From Billgrantia montanilacus (GTDB taxonomy: Bacteria > Pseudomonadota > Gammaproteobacteria > Pseudomonadales > Halomonadaceae), in NCBI RefSeq assembly GCF_003336675.1, contig NZ_QPII01000014.1:60183-124182 (forward strand): 64,000 nt of DNA. Reading direction: 5' to 3'. The notes beneath the pieces are model-generated. The model had not been told where the DNA came from. It made no database searches and was given only the letters and a program-made list of their open reading frames with translations. The position numbers and the translations under genes are program-made. Shown here in pieces: positions 1 through 8,791 of this stretch. Each line of letters begins with the position of its first letter. Position 1 is the stretch's first letter.

Positions 1-939
1 CGTATCCACGAGAAGCCCTCGCCGGAGCGCCTGGACAAGCTGCGCCTGTTCCTCAACGAGCTGGGTCTTTCGCTGGGCGGCGGTGACGACCCGAGCCCCG
101 AGGATTACCGCGACCTGGCCGAGGTGATCAAGGATCGTCCCGATTCCGACGTGATCCAGACCGTGATGCTGCGCTCCATGAGCCGGGCGGTCTACTCGCC
201 GCACAACGAAGGCCACTTCGGCCTGGCCTATCCGGCCTATGCCCATTTCACTTCGCCGATCCGCCGCTATCCGGATCTGCTGGTCCACCGGGCCATCCGG
301 TCGGTGATCCGCGGGCCGCGTCAGACCGCCACGGTGCTGCGCGCCGAAGGCGCCAAGGTGGAGCCGCCCAGCAAGTGGTGTCCCTACACCTTCGAACAGA
401 TGCTCGGGCTGGGGGAGCACTGCTCCATGACCGAGCGTCGCGCCGATGACGCCACCCGCGACGTCGAGGACTGGCTCAAGTGCGAGTTCATGTCCGACAA
501 GCTGGGCGAGGTCTATGAGGGTACCATCGCCTCGGTGACCCAGTTCGGCATCTTCGTGCGTCTCGATGAGGTCTATGTGGAAGGCCTGGTGCACGTTACC
601 TCGTTGCCCTCGGATTATTACCATTACGAGCCCGAAAAGCACCGCCTGAAGGGCGAGCGCACCGGCATGAGCTATCGCCTCGGCGACGGGGTCACCGTGC
701 AGGTGGCGCGTGTCGACCTCGACGATCGCAAGATCGATTTCGCCCTGGAGGACGAGAAGCCGCGTCCCAAGCGTCAGCCGCGCAAGCGGCGTGGTGGCAG
801 CGAGCCGGATAGCGCCACACCGCCGGCCGCCGGCACTGGTAAAGGCGATGCCAAGGTCGGCAAGGATGATGCCAAGGGCGGCAAGGGCAAGGGCGGCAAG
901 CGTCGCCGCGGTCCGCGCAAGCCCAAGGCGCGTAGCTGA
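1..939 (+). CDS. rnr: Ribonuclease R, C-terminal part (5' end outside window)
   Basis: The reading frame is open from base 1 and gives the last 312 residues of RNase R, the processive 3'-to-5' exoribonuclease that degrades structured RNA and acts in rRNA and tmRNA quality control. The end of the RNB catalytic domain is visible (AHFTSPIRRYPDLLVHR, near residues 80-96), then an S1 RNA-binding domain (GEVYEGTIASVTQFGIFVRL), then a Lys/Arg/Gly-rich tail of about 60 residues, typical of RNase R and not of RNase II. The stop overlaps the start of rlmB by one base (TGATG), the usual rnr-rlmB operon order in gammaproteobacteria. Confidence 0.96.
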   Translation, partial: RIHEKPSPERLDKLRLFLNELGLSLGGGDDPSPEDYRDLAEVIKDRPDSDVIQTVMLRSMSRAVYSPHNEGHFGLAYPAYAHFTSPIRRYPDLLVHRAIRSVIRGPRQTATVLRAEGAKVEPPSKWCPYTFEQMLGLGEHCSMTERRADDATRDVEDWLKCEFMSDKLGEVYEGTIASVTQFGIFVRLDEVYVEGLVHVTSLPSDYYHYEPEKHRLKGERTGMSYRLGDGVTVQVARVDLDDRKIDFALEDEKPRPKRQPRKRRGGSEPDSATPPAAGTGKGDAKVGKDDAKGGKGKGGKRRRGPRKPKARS

Positions 940-1790
940 TGGGCAAGCGCCAGGGCTCTCGCCAGGAGGGCGGAGTGCGACCCGATAACCGGAAACGCCA
1001 CGGGAGCAAGCGGTCGCCCCAGCCTGGTGGGGTGCCGGGTGGCCTCGATGCCGTCTTCGGCGTGCATGCGGTGCGCGCGCTGCTTGATCGCGGTGAAACA
1101 CCCAGAGAGCTCTGGGTGCAGGAGGGCGATGCCGAACAGCGCCTGGCCGAGCTGGTCGATATGGCTCGCCGGGGCGGCGCGCGCGTCATGCTTCGTCCTC
1201 GCGATGACCTCGAGCGCCTGGCCCAAGGCGCGGCGCATCAGGGAGTCGTGGCGTTCTGTCCGCCGCTGAGCGCCGAGAGCGAAGCCTCGCTGTGGTTCAA
1301 GCTGGAAGCCTGGCCGCTGGAGGTGCCGCCGCTGCTGTTGGTGCTGGACGGGGTGACCGATGTGCACAACTTCGGCGCCTGCCTGCGCAGCGCCGATGCT
1401 GCCGGCGCCCATGGCGTGATCGTGCCCAAGGACAAGTCGGCCCCCCTCAATGCCACGGTGCGCAAGGTCGCCAGCGGTGCGGCGGAGAGCGTTCCGGTCT
1501 ATCAGGTCACCAACCTGGCCCGGGCCCTGGCTCGGCTCAAGGAACTTGGCGTCTGGGTGCTGGGTGCCGCCGGCGAGGCCGAAACGGGATTGTTCGATGC
1601 CGATTTCACCGGCCCGGTCGCGTTGGTCATGGGTGCCGAGGGCAAGGGCATGCGTCGCCTGACCCGCGAGGCCTGCGACACGCTGGTCAAGCTGCCCATG
1701 GCCGGCAGCGTTTCCAGCCTGAACGTCTCCGTGGCAGCGGGGATCGGCCTGTTCGAAGCCGTACGTCAGCGGCGTAGCGCCCAGCCCTGA
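939..1790 (+). CDS. rlmB: 23S rRNA (guanosine-2251-2'-O)-methyltransferase RlmB
   Basis: SpoU-family (SPOUT fold) methyltransferase that modifies G2251 in the peptidyl-transferase P loop of 23S rRNA. Typical motifs are present: GVHAVRALL near the substrate-binding N domain, then VLDGVTDVHNFGACLRSA, LVMGAEGKGM and PMAGSVSSLNVSVAAGI, the knot region that binds SAM. At 283 residues it is about 40 longer than E. coli RlmB; the extra part is a basic, low-complexity N-terminus (residues 1-34). No better internal start was found, and the ATG overlaps the rnr stop, so translational coupling is likely. Confidence 0.96.
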   Translation: MGKRQGSRQEGGVRPDNRKRHGSKRSPQPGGVPGGLDAVFGVHAVRALLDRGETPRELWVQEGDAEQRLAELVDMARRGGARVMLRPRDDLERLAQGAAHQGVVAFCPPLSAESEASLWFKLEAWPLEVPPLLLVLDGVTDVHNFGACLRSADAAGAHGVIVPKDKSAPLNATVRKVASGAAESVPVYQVTNLARALARLKELGVWVLGAAGEAETGLFDADFTGPVALVMGAEGKGMRRLTREACDTLVKLPMAGSVSSLNVSVAAGIGLFEAVRQRRSAQP

Positions 1791-1812
1791 GTGCCTGCCT
1801 TCAGCAGGGTCC

Positions 1813-1841
1813 TTGCAAGTCGCGCCGCAGCTCTCTAGAAT
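1813..1841 (+). promoter_or_regulatory. Sigma-70 promoter of the rpsF operon
   Basis: TTGCAA (1813-1818) and TAGAAT (1836-1841) are separated by 17 bp, just after rlmB and about 110 bp upstream of rpsF. The same hexamers and spacing occur before rpsU at 50058-50086. Inferred from sequence only. Confidence 0.7.
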
Positions 1842-1845
1842 GCAT

Positions 1846-1920
1846 GCGCCCGTTCCTGTGTGAGCGGGCGCTTCCATTTGACTATCACTCCTTGCTTCCC
1901 CTGAAGGCCCGAAGCGGCCT
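1846..1920 (+). promoter_or_regulatory. rpsF mRNA leader with two hairpins
   Basis: Downstream of the predicted promoter the leader can fold a 7-bp stem (1846-1852 with 1865-1871) and a short AGGCC/GGCCT stem (1905-1909 with 1916-1920). Many bacteria control rpsF-rpsR by binding of the S6:S18 complex to the rpsF leader. These hairpins sit in the right place, but I could not verify the diagnostic bulged CCG element, so a regulatory role is only a suggestion. Confidence 0.3.
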
Positions 1921-1953
1921 CACGCGGAAGCTGCCAACCCGCAAGGAGACCCC

Positions 1954-2337
1954 ATGCGTCATTACGAAATCGTGTTTATGGTCCATCCGGACCAGAGCGA
2001 GCAAGTGCCGTCCATGGTCGAGCGTTACTCCAGCATCGTCACCGAAAGTGGTGGCACCGTGCATCGTCTGGAGGACTGGGGCCGTCGTCACCTGGCCTAC
2101 CCGATCAACAAGATCCACAAGGCTCACTACGTGCTGATGAACGTCGAGTGCAGCGGCGAGACTCTCGATGAGATCGAGAACATCTTCCGTTTCAACGACG
2201 CCATCATTCGCAGCCTGGTGGTGCGCTGCAAGGAAGCCATCACTGAAGCTTCGCCAATGATGAAACCGGCAGATGACAAGCGTGTTCGTCGTGACGACAG
2301 GTCGCGTGACACCGAAGAAACTGCCGAAGCCAACTGA
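1954..2337 (+). CDS. rpsF: 30S ribosomal protein S6
   Basis: Primary-domain protein of the 30S platform that binds 16S rRNA as a heterodimer with S18. The N-terminus [18 protein letters not shown] and the motif [19 protein letters not shown] are characteristic of S6. It has a charged C-terminal extension rich in Asp, Arg and Glu. A strong ribosome binding site (AAGGAGA) lies just before the ATG. First gene of rpsF-rpsR-membrane protein-rplI, the arrangement also found in pseudomonads. Confidence 0.98.
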   Translation: MRHYEIVFMVHPDQSEQVPSMVERYSSIVTESGGTVHRLEDWGRRHLAYPINKIHKAHYVLMNVECSGETLDEIENIFRFNDAIIRSLVVRCKEAITEASPMMKPADDKRVRRDDRSRDTEETAEAN

Positions 2338-2363
2338 TCCGCACCGCCTGAAGGAGTCTTTAC

Positions 2364-2591
2364 ATGGCACGCTTTTTTCGCCGTCGCAAGTTTTGCCGTT
2401 TCACCGCCGAGGGTGTGAAGCAGATCGATTACAAGGATCTGGACACGCTCAAGGCCTATGTTACCGAGACCGGCAAGATCGTTCCCAGCCGGATCACTGG
2501 CACCAAGGCCCGCTATCAGCGCCAGCTGGCGACTGCCATCAAGCGCTCGCGCTACCTGGCACTGCTGCCCTACACCGATAGCCACCAGTAA
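2364..2591 (+). CDS. rpsR: 30S ribosomal protein S18
   Basis: A 75-residue S18, partner of S6 on the 30S platform. The family signature is clear: [12 protein letters not shown] near the N-terminus, [27 protein letters not shown], then [31 protein letters not shown] ribosome binding site precedes the ATG. It lies 26 bp after rpsF and is co-transcribed with it. Confidence 0.98.
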   Translation: MARFFRRRKFCRFTAEGVKQIDYKDLDTLKAYVTETGKIVPSRITGTKARYQRQLATAIKRSRYLALLPYTDSHQ

Positions 2592-2603
2592 GCCACGTAA
2601 CCG

Positions 2604-3458
2604 ATGCTACCGATTGCCCGCTGGTTGATGCGCGGCACGCCCTATGCCGCTGGCGGGGCTGCCTTGGCCGCCATCATTCCCTGGCTGTTCTGGTTCAGTG
2701 GCGCCATCGTGGCGCTGGCGACCCTGCGGCAGGGACTCATTCCGGCACTGCCCGTGCTGGTGGCGGCGGCTATCCCGGCAGGGTGGTGGTGGACCCAGGG
2801 GGACGCCATACCACTGGCCAGCGTATTGCTGGTCACGCTGATGGCGGTGGTGCTGCGAGAGCGCATGCGCTGGAGCGAAGCGCTGATCATCGGCACCCTT
2901 GCCGGGGCGATGATGATCCAGTTGGGCATCTTCGTTCCACCGGGTGGCACCGAGCAACTGCTGGAACAGCTGCGGCAGGGCTCGGTCGAGATCGATCGTA
3001 TGCTCACCGAGCTGGCTCGCCAGGGCTTCGACACCCAGGAGCTGGCCACCTTGCTGATCGGTGGTATCACCGGCCTGGTGGTGCTGGTGGCCGCTATTGG
3101 TTGTCTGGCCCTGGCGCGAGCCTGGCAGGCGGGACTCTACAATCCCGGCGGTTTTCGGGAGGAGTTTCATGCCCTGCGTCTCACGCTGCGTGAGCTGGTC
3201 GTGCTGGTCGTGCTGGGCGTAGTGGGCATGGTACTGGGCATTCCGTCGTTGAGTATGCTGGCCTGGGTGCCGCTGCTCGTGGCCGGTATCGCGCTGGTGC
3301 ATGGTTTCATCGGTATGAAGGGCATGAACGGGCTATGGCTGATCGCTTTCTATCTGTTGCTGATCACCACCTGGCCCATGATTCTGATCGTGCTGCTGGT
3401 GGCCTTTATCGATGTGTTCGCGGACTTCCGCGGCCGTCTGGCCCCACGTGGCGACTGA
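2604..3458 (+). CDS. Conserved polytopic inner-membrane protein of the rpsR-rplI operon
   Basis: A 284-residue hydrophobic protein with about eight predicted membrane segments (roughly residues 18-45, 47-65, 70-85, 92-110, 150-172, 195-215, 217-232 and 245-270) and no recognisable catalytic motif. A membrane protein at this position between rpsR and rplI is conserved in Pseudomonas and relatives and is usually left as hypothetical. It begins 12 bp after rpsR and ends 15 bp before rplI, so it is co-expressed with ribosomal proteins, yet nothing in the sequence suggests a ribosomal role. Function unknown. Confidence 0.85.
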   Translation: MLPIARWLMRGTPYAAGGAALAAIIPWLFWFSGAIVALATLRQGLIPALPVLVAAAIPAGWWWTQGDAIPLASVLLVTLMAVVLRERMRWSEALIIGTLAGAMMIQLGIFVPPGGTEQLLEQLRQGSVEIDRMLTELARQGFDTQELATLLIGGITGLVVLVAAIGCLALARAWQAGLYNPGGFREEFHALRLTLRELVVLVVLGVVGMVLGIPSLSMLAWVPLLVAGIALVHGFIGMKGMNGLWLIAFYLLLITTWPMILIVLLVAFIDVFADFRGRLAPRGD

Positions 3459-3473
3459 CAAGAGGTTGACGAG

Positions 3474-3920
3474 ATGGAAGTGATTCTGCTCGATAATATT
3501 GGCAAGCTGGGCGGTCTGGGCGACAAGGTCGCCGTCAAGCCTGGCTATGGCCGCAACTACCTGGTTCCCTACGGCCTGGCCGTGCCGGCAACCAAGGACA
3601 ACGTGGAAGCCTTCGAAGCGCAGCGCGCCGAGCTCGAAGCCCAGGCCGCCGAGCGCAAGGCCGAAGCCGAAGCCCGTGCCGCCCAGCTCAACGAGATCGA
3701 GCTGTCGCTGGTTTCCAAGGCCGGCGAAGAAGGCAAGCTGTTCGGTTCCATCGGTCCGCGCGATCTGGCTGAAGCGCTGGGTCAGGCCGGCATCGACGTC
3801 GCCAAGAGCGAAGTTCGCATGCCGCAGGGCCCGATCCGTCAGACCGGCGAGTACGACATCGACCTGCACCTGCATGCGGAAGTCGACGCGACCGTGCGTG
3901 TCGTGGTGGTAGCCGAGTAA
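3474..3920 (+). CDS. rplI: 50S ribosomal protein L9
   Basis: A 148-residue L9, which binds 23S rRNA near the base of the L1 stalk and helps keep the reading frame. The N-terminal globular domain ([30 protein letters not shown]) is followed by the long Ala/Glu-rich connecting helix (residues about 45-75) and the C-terminal domain with [15 protein letters not shown]. An AGAGGTTGACGAG ribosome binding region precedes the ATG. Last gene of the operon, followed by a strong terminator. Confidence 0.98.
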   Translation: MEVILLDNIGKLGGLGDKVAVKPGYGRNYLVPYGLAVPATKDNVEAFEAQRAELEAQAAERKAEAEARAAQLNEIELSLVSKAGEEGKLFGSIGPRDLAEALGQAGIDVAKSEVRMPQGPIRQTGEYDIDLHLHAEVDATVRVVVVAE

Positions 3921-3944
3921 GGCCCACCTCGTCACGTCGTACGC

Positions 3945-3984
3945 CAAGGGGCGCGGGGAAAATCTCCCCGCGCCCCTTGTTTTT
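3945..3984 (+). terminator. Rho-independent terminator after rplI
   Basis: A perfect 15-bp inverted repeat (3945-3959 with 3965-3979) with a 5-nt loop is followed by a T5 run (3980-3984). It ends the rpsF-rpsR-rplI transcript. Confidence 0.93.
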
Positions 3985-4053
3985 GGTGATATCGAAGGGC
4001 GCGTCTATTTCGACTTTGGTAGCAAGATGGCTTTTTTTCTTTGCGTCGGCACG

Positions 4054-4067
4054 CTTAAACGATTAAG
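4054..4067. promoter_or_regulatory. LacI-type operator, distal site (CTTAAACGATTAAG)
   Basis: Near-palindromic 14-mer with the central CG typical of LacI/GalR-family operators (AAnCGnTT core). It differs by one base from the perfect palindrome at 4146-4159, 92 bp downstream centre to centre. Both lie in the 242-bp gap before the porin gene. Confidence 0.5.
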
Positions 4068-4145
4068 TTTTTCGCGACATGCCCGACGCCTTCCGTTTCG
4101 TCGGGCCTGTATGGTGAGGCCGGCTGGCGTTTTTTTGTCCATGAG

Positions 4146-4159
4146 CTTAATCGATTAAG
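4146..4159. promoter_or_regulatory. LacI-type operator, proximal site (CTTAATCGATTAAG)
   Basis: Perfect 14-bp palindrome, 67 bp upstream of the porin ATG, with the central CG step expected of LacI/GalR operators. A further half-like GATTAAG follows at 4161-4167. With the distal copy it suggests sugar-responsive repression of the porin, perhaps through looping. No LacI-family gene is in the window. Confidence 0.55.
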
Positions 4160-4166
4160 AGATTAA

Positions 4167-5717
<1,551 letters not shown>

Positions 5718-5784
5718 GATAGCGGCTCCAGGTAATTGCCCGGCTATTGTCGGGCAATGGCTCGCGTACTGTTTCGATACCTTG

Positions 5785-5811
5785 CCGCGACCGGAAACGG
5801 TCGCGGTTTTT
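5785..5811 (+). terminator. Rho-independent terminator after the porin gene
   Basis: A 9-bp perfect stem (5785-5793 with 5798-5806) closed by a GAAA tetraloop is followed by T5 (5807-5811). A weaker hairpin without a T run lies upstream (5735-5742 with 5751-5758). Confidence 0.9.
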
Positions 5812-5887
5812 GTCGCTTCGAGAGGTGGGGTGGACCACGGGCATCGGGTAGAATGGCACGGCCCGTTTTCATGTAGGTGGCCATGCC

Positions 5888-7276
5888 ATGAACGACACTC
5901 TCGAGCTGGATCAGGAAACCGCTGCCCTGAAGATGCCACCTCATTCGCTTGAGGCGGAACAGTCGGTGCTGGGCGGCCTGATGCTCGACAACCAGGCTTG
6001 GGACAACGTGGCCGAGCGGCTGGTGGCGGATGACTTCTACCGCTACGAGCATCGCCTGATCTTCAACGCAATGACCGGCCTGGCCGAAGCCAGTCAGCCG
6101 CTGGATGTGGTGACGCTGTCCGAGGCGTTGGAAGGGCGTGATCAGCTCGGTACCATCGGTGGCCTCGCCTACCTGGCAGAGCTGGCACGCAATACGCCCT
6201 CGGCGAGCAATATCCGCGCCTACGCCGATATCGTTCGCGAGCGCGCCACCCTGCGCAAGCTGATTCGGGCGGCCAGCCAGATCGCCGATGGTGCCTTTAG
6301 CCCCCAGGGCCGGCCGGCCGACGAGCTGCTCGACGAGGCCGAGCGGCTGGTGTTCCAGATCAGCGAGGAGCGCCCCAAGTCGGGTGGCCCCATCGGCATG
6401 AGCGAGCTGCTGGCCAAGGCGGTGGACCGCATCGACGAGCTGTTCAACATGAAGGGCGAGATGACGGGGCTCTCAACCGGCTTTCGCGATCTTGACGAGA
6501 TGACATCGGGACTACAGCCCTCCGATCTGGTGATCATCGCCGGGCGTCCCTCTATGGGCAAGACCACCTTTGCCATGAACCTGGTCGAGCATGCCGTGAT
6601 CGCCAGTGACAAGCCGGTCATGGTGTTCTCCATGGAGATGCCCGCCGAATCGCTGATGCTACGCATGCTGTCGTCGTTGGGGCGCATCGACCAGACCCGG
6701 GTGCGTACCGGTCAGTTGGAGGACGAGGATTGGCCGCGGCTGACCTCGGCGGTGAACCTGCTCAAGGACAAGCAGCTGTTCATCGACGACACCGCAGCGC
6801 TGTCGCCCAACGAGATGCGCTCGCGGATCCGTCGGCTGGTGCGCGAGCATGGCAACATGGCGCTGGTCATGATCGACTACCTGCAGTTGATGCAGATCCC
6901 GGGCTTCTCGGAAAACCGGACCGGCGAGATATCGGAAATCTCCCGCTCGCTGAAGGGCATGGCGAAAGAGTTCGGCTGCCCGGTGGTGGCGCTGTCGCAG
7001 CTCAACCGCTCGCTGGAGCAGCGCCCAAACAAGCGACCGGTCATGTCCGACTTGCGTGAATCAGGCGCCATCGAGCAGGACGCCGACGTCATCGCTTTCG
7101 TCTATCGCGACGAGGTCTATAATCCAGACAACCCCGACAATCAGGGCCTGGCCGAGCTGGTTATCGGCAAACAGCGTAACGGCCCCATCGGCACGGTACA
7201 CATGGCCTTCATTGGCAAGTACACCCGCTTCGAGGACCTGGCGCCGGACAGCTACGGTGAGTCCTTCGGAAACTGA
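5888..7276 (+). CDS. dnaB: Replicative DNA helicase DnaB
   Basis: Hexameric 5'-to-3' helicase that unwinds DNA ahead of the replisome and recruits DnaG. The N-terminal domain begins with MPPHSLEAEQSVLGGLMLDN. The RecA-like C-terminal domain carries Walker A AGRPSMGKTTFAMN (about residue 218), Walker B LVMIDYLQLMQ (about 322) and the SDLRESGAIEQDADVI motif. Length 462 is normal and no intein is present. A possible -10 (TAGAAT, 5849-5854) lies upstream. Its position after rplI is conserved, here interrupted by the porin gene. Confidence 0.97.
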   Translation: MNDTLELDQETAALKMPPHSLEAEQSVLGGLMLDNQAWDNVAERLVADDFYRYEHRLIFNAMTGLAEASQPLDVVTLSEALEGRDQLGTIGGLAYLAELARNTPSASNIRAYADIVRERATLRKLIRAASQIADGAFSPQGRPADELLDEAERLVFQISEERPKSGGPIGMSELLAKAVDRIDELFNMKGEMTGLSTGFRDLDEMTSGLQPSDLVIIAGRPSMGKTTFAMNLVEHAVIASDKPVMVFSMEMPAESLMLRMLSSLGRIDQTRVRTGQLEDEDWPRLTSAVNLLKDKQLFIDDTAALSPNEMRSRIRRLVREHGNMALVMIDYLQLMQIPGFSENRTGEISEISRSLKGMAKEFGCPVVALSQLNRSLEQRPNKRPVMSDLRESGAIEQDADVIAFVYRDEVYNPDNPDNQGLAELVIGKQRNGPIGTVHMAFIGKYTRFEDLAPDSYGESFGN

Positions 7277-7291
7277 TCGCTGTCCCCGGCC

Positions 7292-7319
7292 TTGAGCCTG
7301 TGGGTGGGCGCCGTATAAT
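7292..7319 (+). promoter_or_regulatory. Promoter of the small gene after dnaB
   Basis: TTGAGC (7292-7297), 16-bp spacer, perfect TATAAT (7314-7319), 33 bp before the ATG at 7352. It suggests the small gene is not only read from dnaB. Confidence 0.6.
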
Positions 7320-7351
7320 GCCGACCCTTGACAGATACACCAGGAGGCAGC

Positions 7352-7645
7352 ATGGCAGGCGGATTCAGACGTGGCAAACAGCAGCGTGCCCCGAAGCTCG
7401 AGGCGCGTGGCGAACTCCAGTCGCTGGAGCGGGAAGGACCTTTCAAGGAGTGGCTGGGCATGCCTGACCTTTACCGTTTTCATCTGGTTGTGGAGGGCGA
7501 GGCGTACAGCTATCAGACCGAGGATGCCGAACTTGCGGTGGCCGTCGGTGATCGCGTGGTATTTCGCTATAAGGAAACCAAGGCGGGTAAGTGGGTGGAC
7601 CGTCGCTCACTGGCCAAGGCCATCGATCCCTCCGATTACCAGTAG
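7352..7645 (+). CDS. Small basic protein of unknown function next to dnaB
   Basis: A 97-residue protein. The ATG at 7352 was chosen because AGGAGG sits 5 bases upstream; the frame could start earlier at a TTG (7328), which lacks such a site. The N-terminus is basic and Gly-rich (MAGGFRRGKQQ). The rest looks mostly beta-stranded (YRFHLVVEGEAYSY, VAVGDRVVFRYKE), reminiscent of a small OB- or KOW-like barrel, but this is only a visual impression. It has its own promoter. I do not recognise the family; nucleic-acid binding is possible but unproven. Confidence 0.75.
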   Translation: MAGGFRRGKQQRAPKLEARGELQSLEREGPFKEWLGMPDLYRFHLVVEGEAYSYQTEDAELAVAVGDRVVFRYKETKAGKWVDRRSLAKAIDPSDYQ

Positions 7646-7781
7646 GCGTTTATCCAGACCTCCTTTGAAAAACTGCCTTATCGCAACTCTGTCGCAATAC
7701 CGACTGCCGGAGCCCGCGTCCCGGAACCCTCCGGCTGTCATATAGTCACAAGATCAATATGCTACTGTCATGCTAATGCTA

Positions 7782-7806
7782 TCGGGCACAGTCATGCTGT
7801 GCCCGA
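7782..7806 (+). other. Hairpin in the leader of the DUF6482-like gene
   Basis: A 10-bp inverted repeat (7782-7791 with 7797-7806, loop TCATG) ends 46 bp before the ATG at 7853. There is no T run, so it is not an obvious terminator; a leader element or RNA-stability hairpin is possible. Confidence 0.45.
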
Positions 7807-7852
7807 GCGGTATCAGTTTTATGCCACCAATGTCCGCCACATGGAGGGAACC

Positions 7853-8155
7853 ATGGACTTCGATGACCTCAAGGCCTTTGCGGCCAGTCACGATAATTAT
7901 GAAATTCGCGTCATTACCCACTCCGGCAGCCACTGCTACCAGGTAGAGTTGGAGGATATGGAAGGTGCCAGACACATGCTGACACGACGTGGCAAGCCTG
8001 TTGTGTTCCGCTCGCTGGAGGATGTCTATCTGGAGCTGCAGCGGGCTGGTATCCATCGTGCCTTCCTGGTACAGCATGTGCCTCAGGATGAGGTGATTGG
8101 CCGCGAAGCCCACTATCAGGATCCACTCACGTCGCGCATTCCGCTGGTATTCTGA
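7853..8155 (+). CDS. Small conserved protein, DUF6482-like
   Basis: A 100-residue acidic cytoplasmic protein with no signal peptide. It starts at the ATG after GGAGGG (7843-7848); the upstream GTG at 7799 lacks a ribosome binding site. The sequence (MDFDDLKAFAASHDNYEIRV, then HCYQVELEDMEGARHML, then FRSLEDVYLELQRAGI) resembles the DUF6482 family of small proteins in Pseudomonas and Halomonas, from memory and not confirmed. No catalytic motif is visible. Function unknown. Confidence 0.7.
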   Translation: MDFDDLKAFAASHDNYEIRVITHSGSHCYQVELEDMEGARHMLTRRGKPVVFRSLEDVYLELQRAGIHRAFLVQHVPQDEVIGREAHYQDPLTSRIPLVF

Positions 8156-8212
8156 GCGACGCCTTCCTTCGGCGTGAGTGCCACAATGGCAGCGCCGCCC
8201 CGTCCTCCCGCT

Positions 8213-8617
8213 TCAGTCCCTTGCCTTTCGTCGCCGCCCCTTCAGCCAGCGCCCCAGGCGCACCCGGCGGCGCGCGAACCAGAGATATGTCGTATCCATG
8301 AGCCACGCCAGCCCAGGCTGGGTGCTCAGCCATACCAGGCGGCGATAGCCCAGCACGGCGTAGAGTGCGCGACTGGCGTCCATTCCGATGAACCATCGTC
8401 CTTGGGCGTCGCGCAGATGCAGCTGTCCCATCATCTCCACGAAGCGCCTGTCTACGGCCTCGGCATCGAAGCCCGGGGCCTGAATATCCACCAGTATCAC
8501 CCGTTCGCGTCGAGGATGGCGAGACAGCCAGGCAACCTCCCGCTGACACAGCGGGCAGTGGCCGTCATGGTAGAGGGTGATCGGGGCGAGGGCATCGAGG
8601 GTCTCGCGTCGGCTCAT
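8213..8617 (-). CDS. DCC-family (DUF393) thiol-disulfide oxidoreductase-like protein
   Basis: A 134-residue protein whose N-terminus carries the DxxCxxC motif of the family (YHDGHCPLCQREV, about residues 16-28), suggesting a thioredoxin-like fold with a redox CxxC. The C-terminus is Arg-rich (FARRRVRLGRWLKGRRRK). The cellular role of DCC proteins is not established. It is transcribed divergently from hemH; a TATAAT -10 on the minus strand (8698-8703) overlaps two TGTACA-like repeats. Confidence 0.85.
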   Translation of the reverse strand: MSRRETLDALAPITLYHDGHCPLCQREVAWLSRHPRRERVILVDIQAPGFDAEAVDRRFVEMMGQLHLRDAQGRWFIGMDASRALYAVLGYRRLVWLSTQPGLAWLMDTTYLWFARRRVRLGRWLKGRRRKARD

Positions 8618-8690
8618 GGTATCTCCTGGGTGTAGCCGTCCAGATGGAGGCCATGTCGTAGCGGAGCGGCCACACGCCTTCTCCTTGGGC

Positions 8691-8714
8691 TGTACAAATT
8701 ATAGCAATGGTACA
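8691..8714. promoter_or_regulatory. Direct TGTACA-N12-GGTACA repeat between the DCC gene and hemH (possible LitR-type operator)
   Basis: TGTACA (8691-8696) and GGTACA (8709-8714) form a direct repeat with 12 bases between, overlapping the minus-strand TATAAT. As I recall, MerR-family LitR light sensors of Pseudomonas bind T(G/A)TACA-N12-TGTACA; this site would have one mismatch. A similar pattern occurs upstream of the cryptochrome gene (22350-22373). The regulator assignment is inference. Confidence 0.35.
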
Positions 8715-8791
8715 ACTTTGTTCTGCCCGTGTGGCGTGATGCTGGTAAACTGGCTGGCGTTGCCAGTCGACGATCAGAAGGAAGGCCTTGC

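Noticed and set aside
774..1877. 367-codon minus-strand frame over rnr end and rlmB
   Set aside because: Covers the rnr-rlmB junction and the rpsF promoter; no motif, so not a gene.
5735..5758. Porin terminator
   Set aside because: The 8-bp hairpin lacks a T run; the hairpin at 5785-5811 fits much better.
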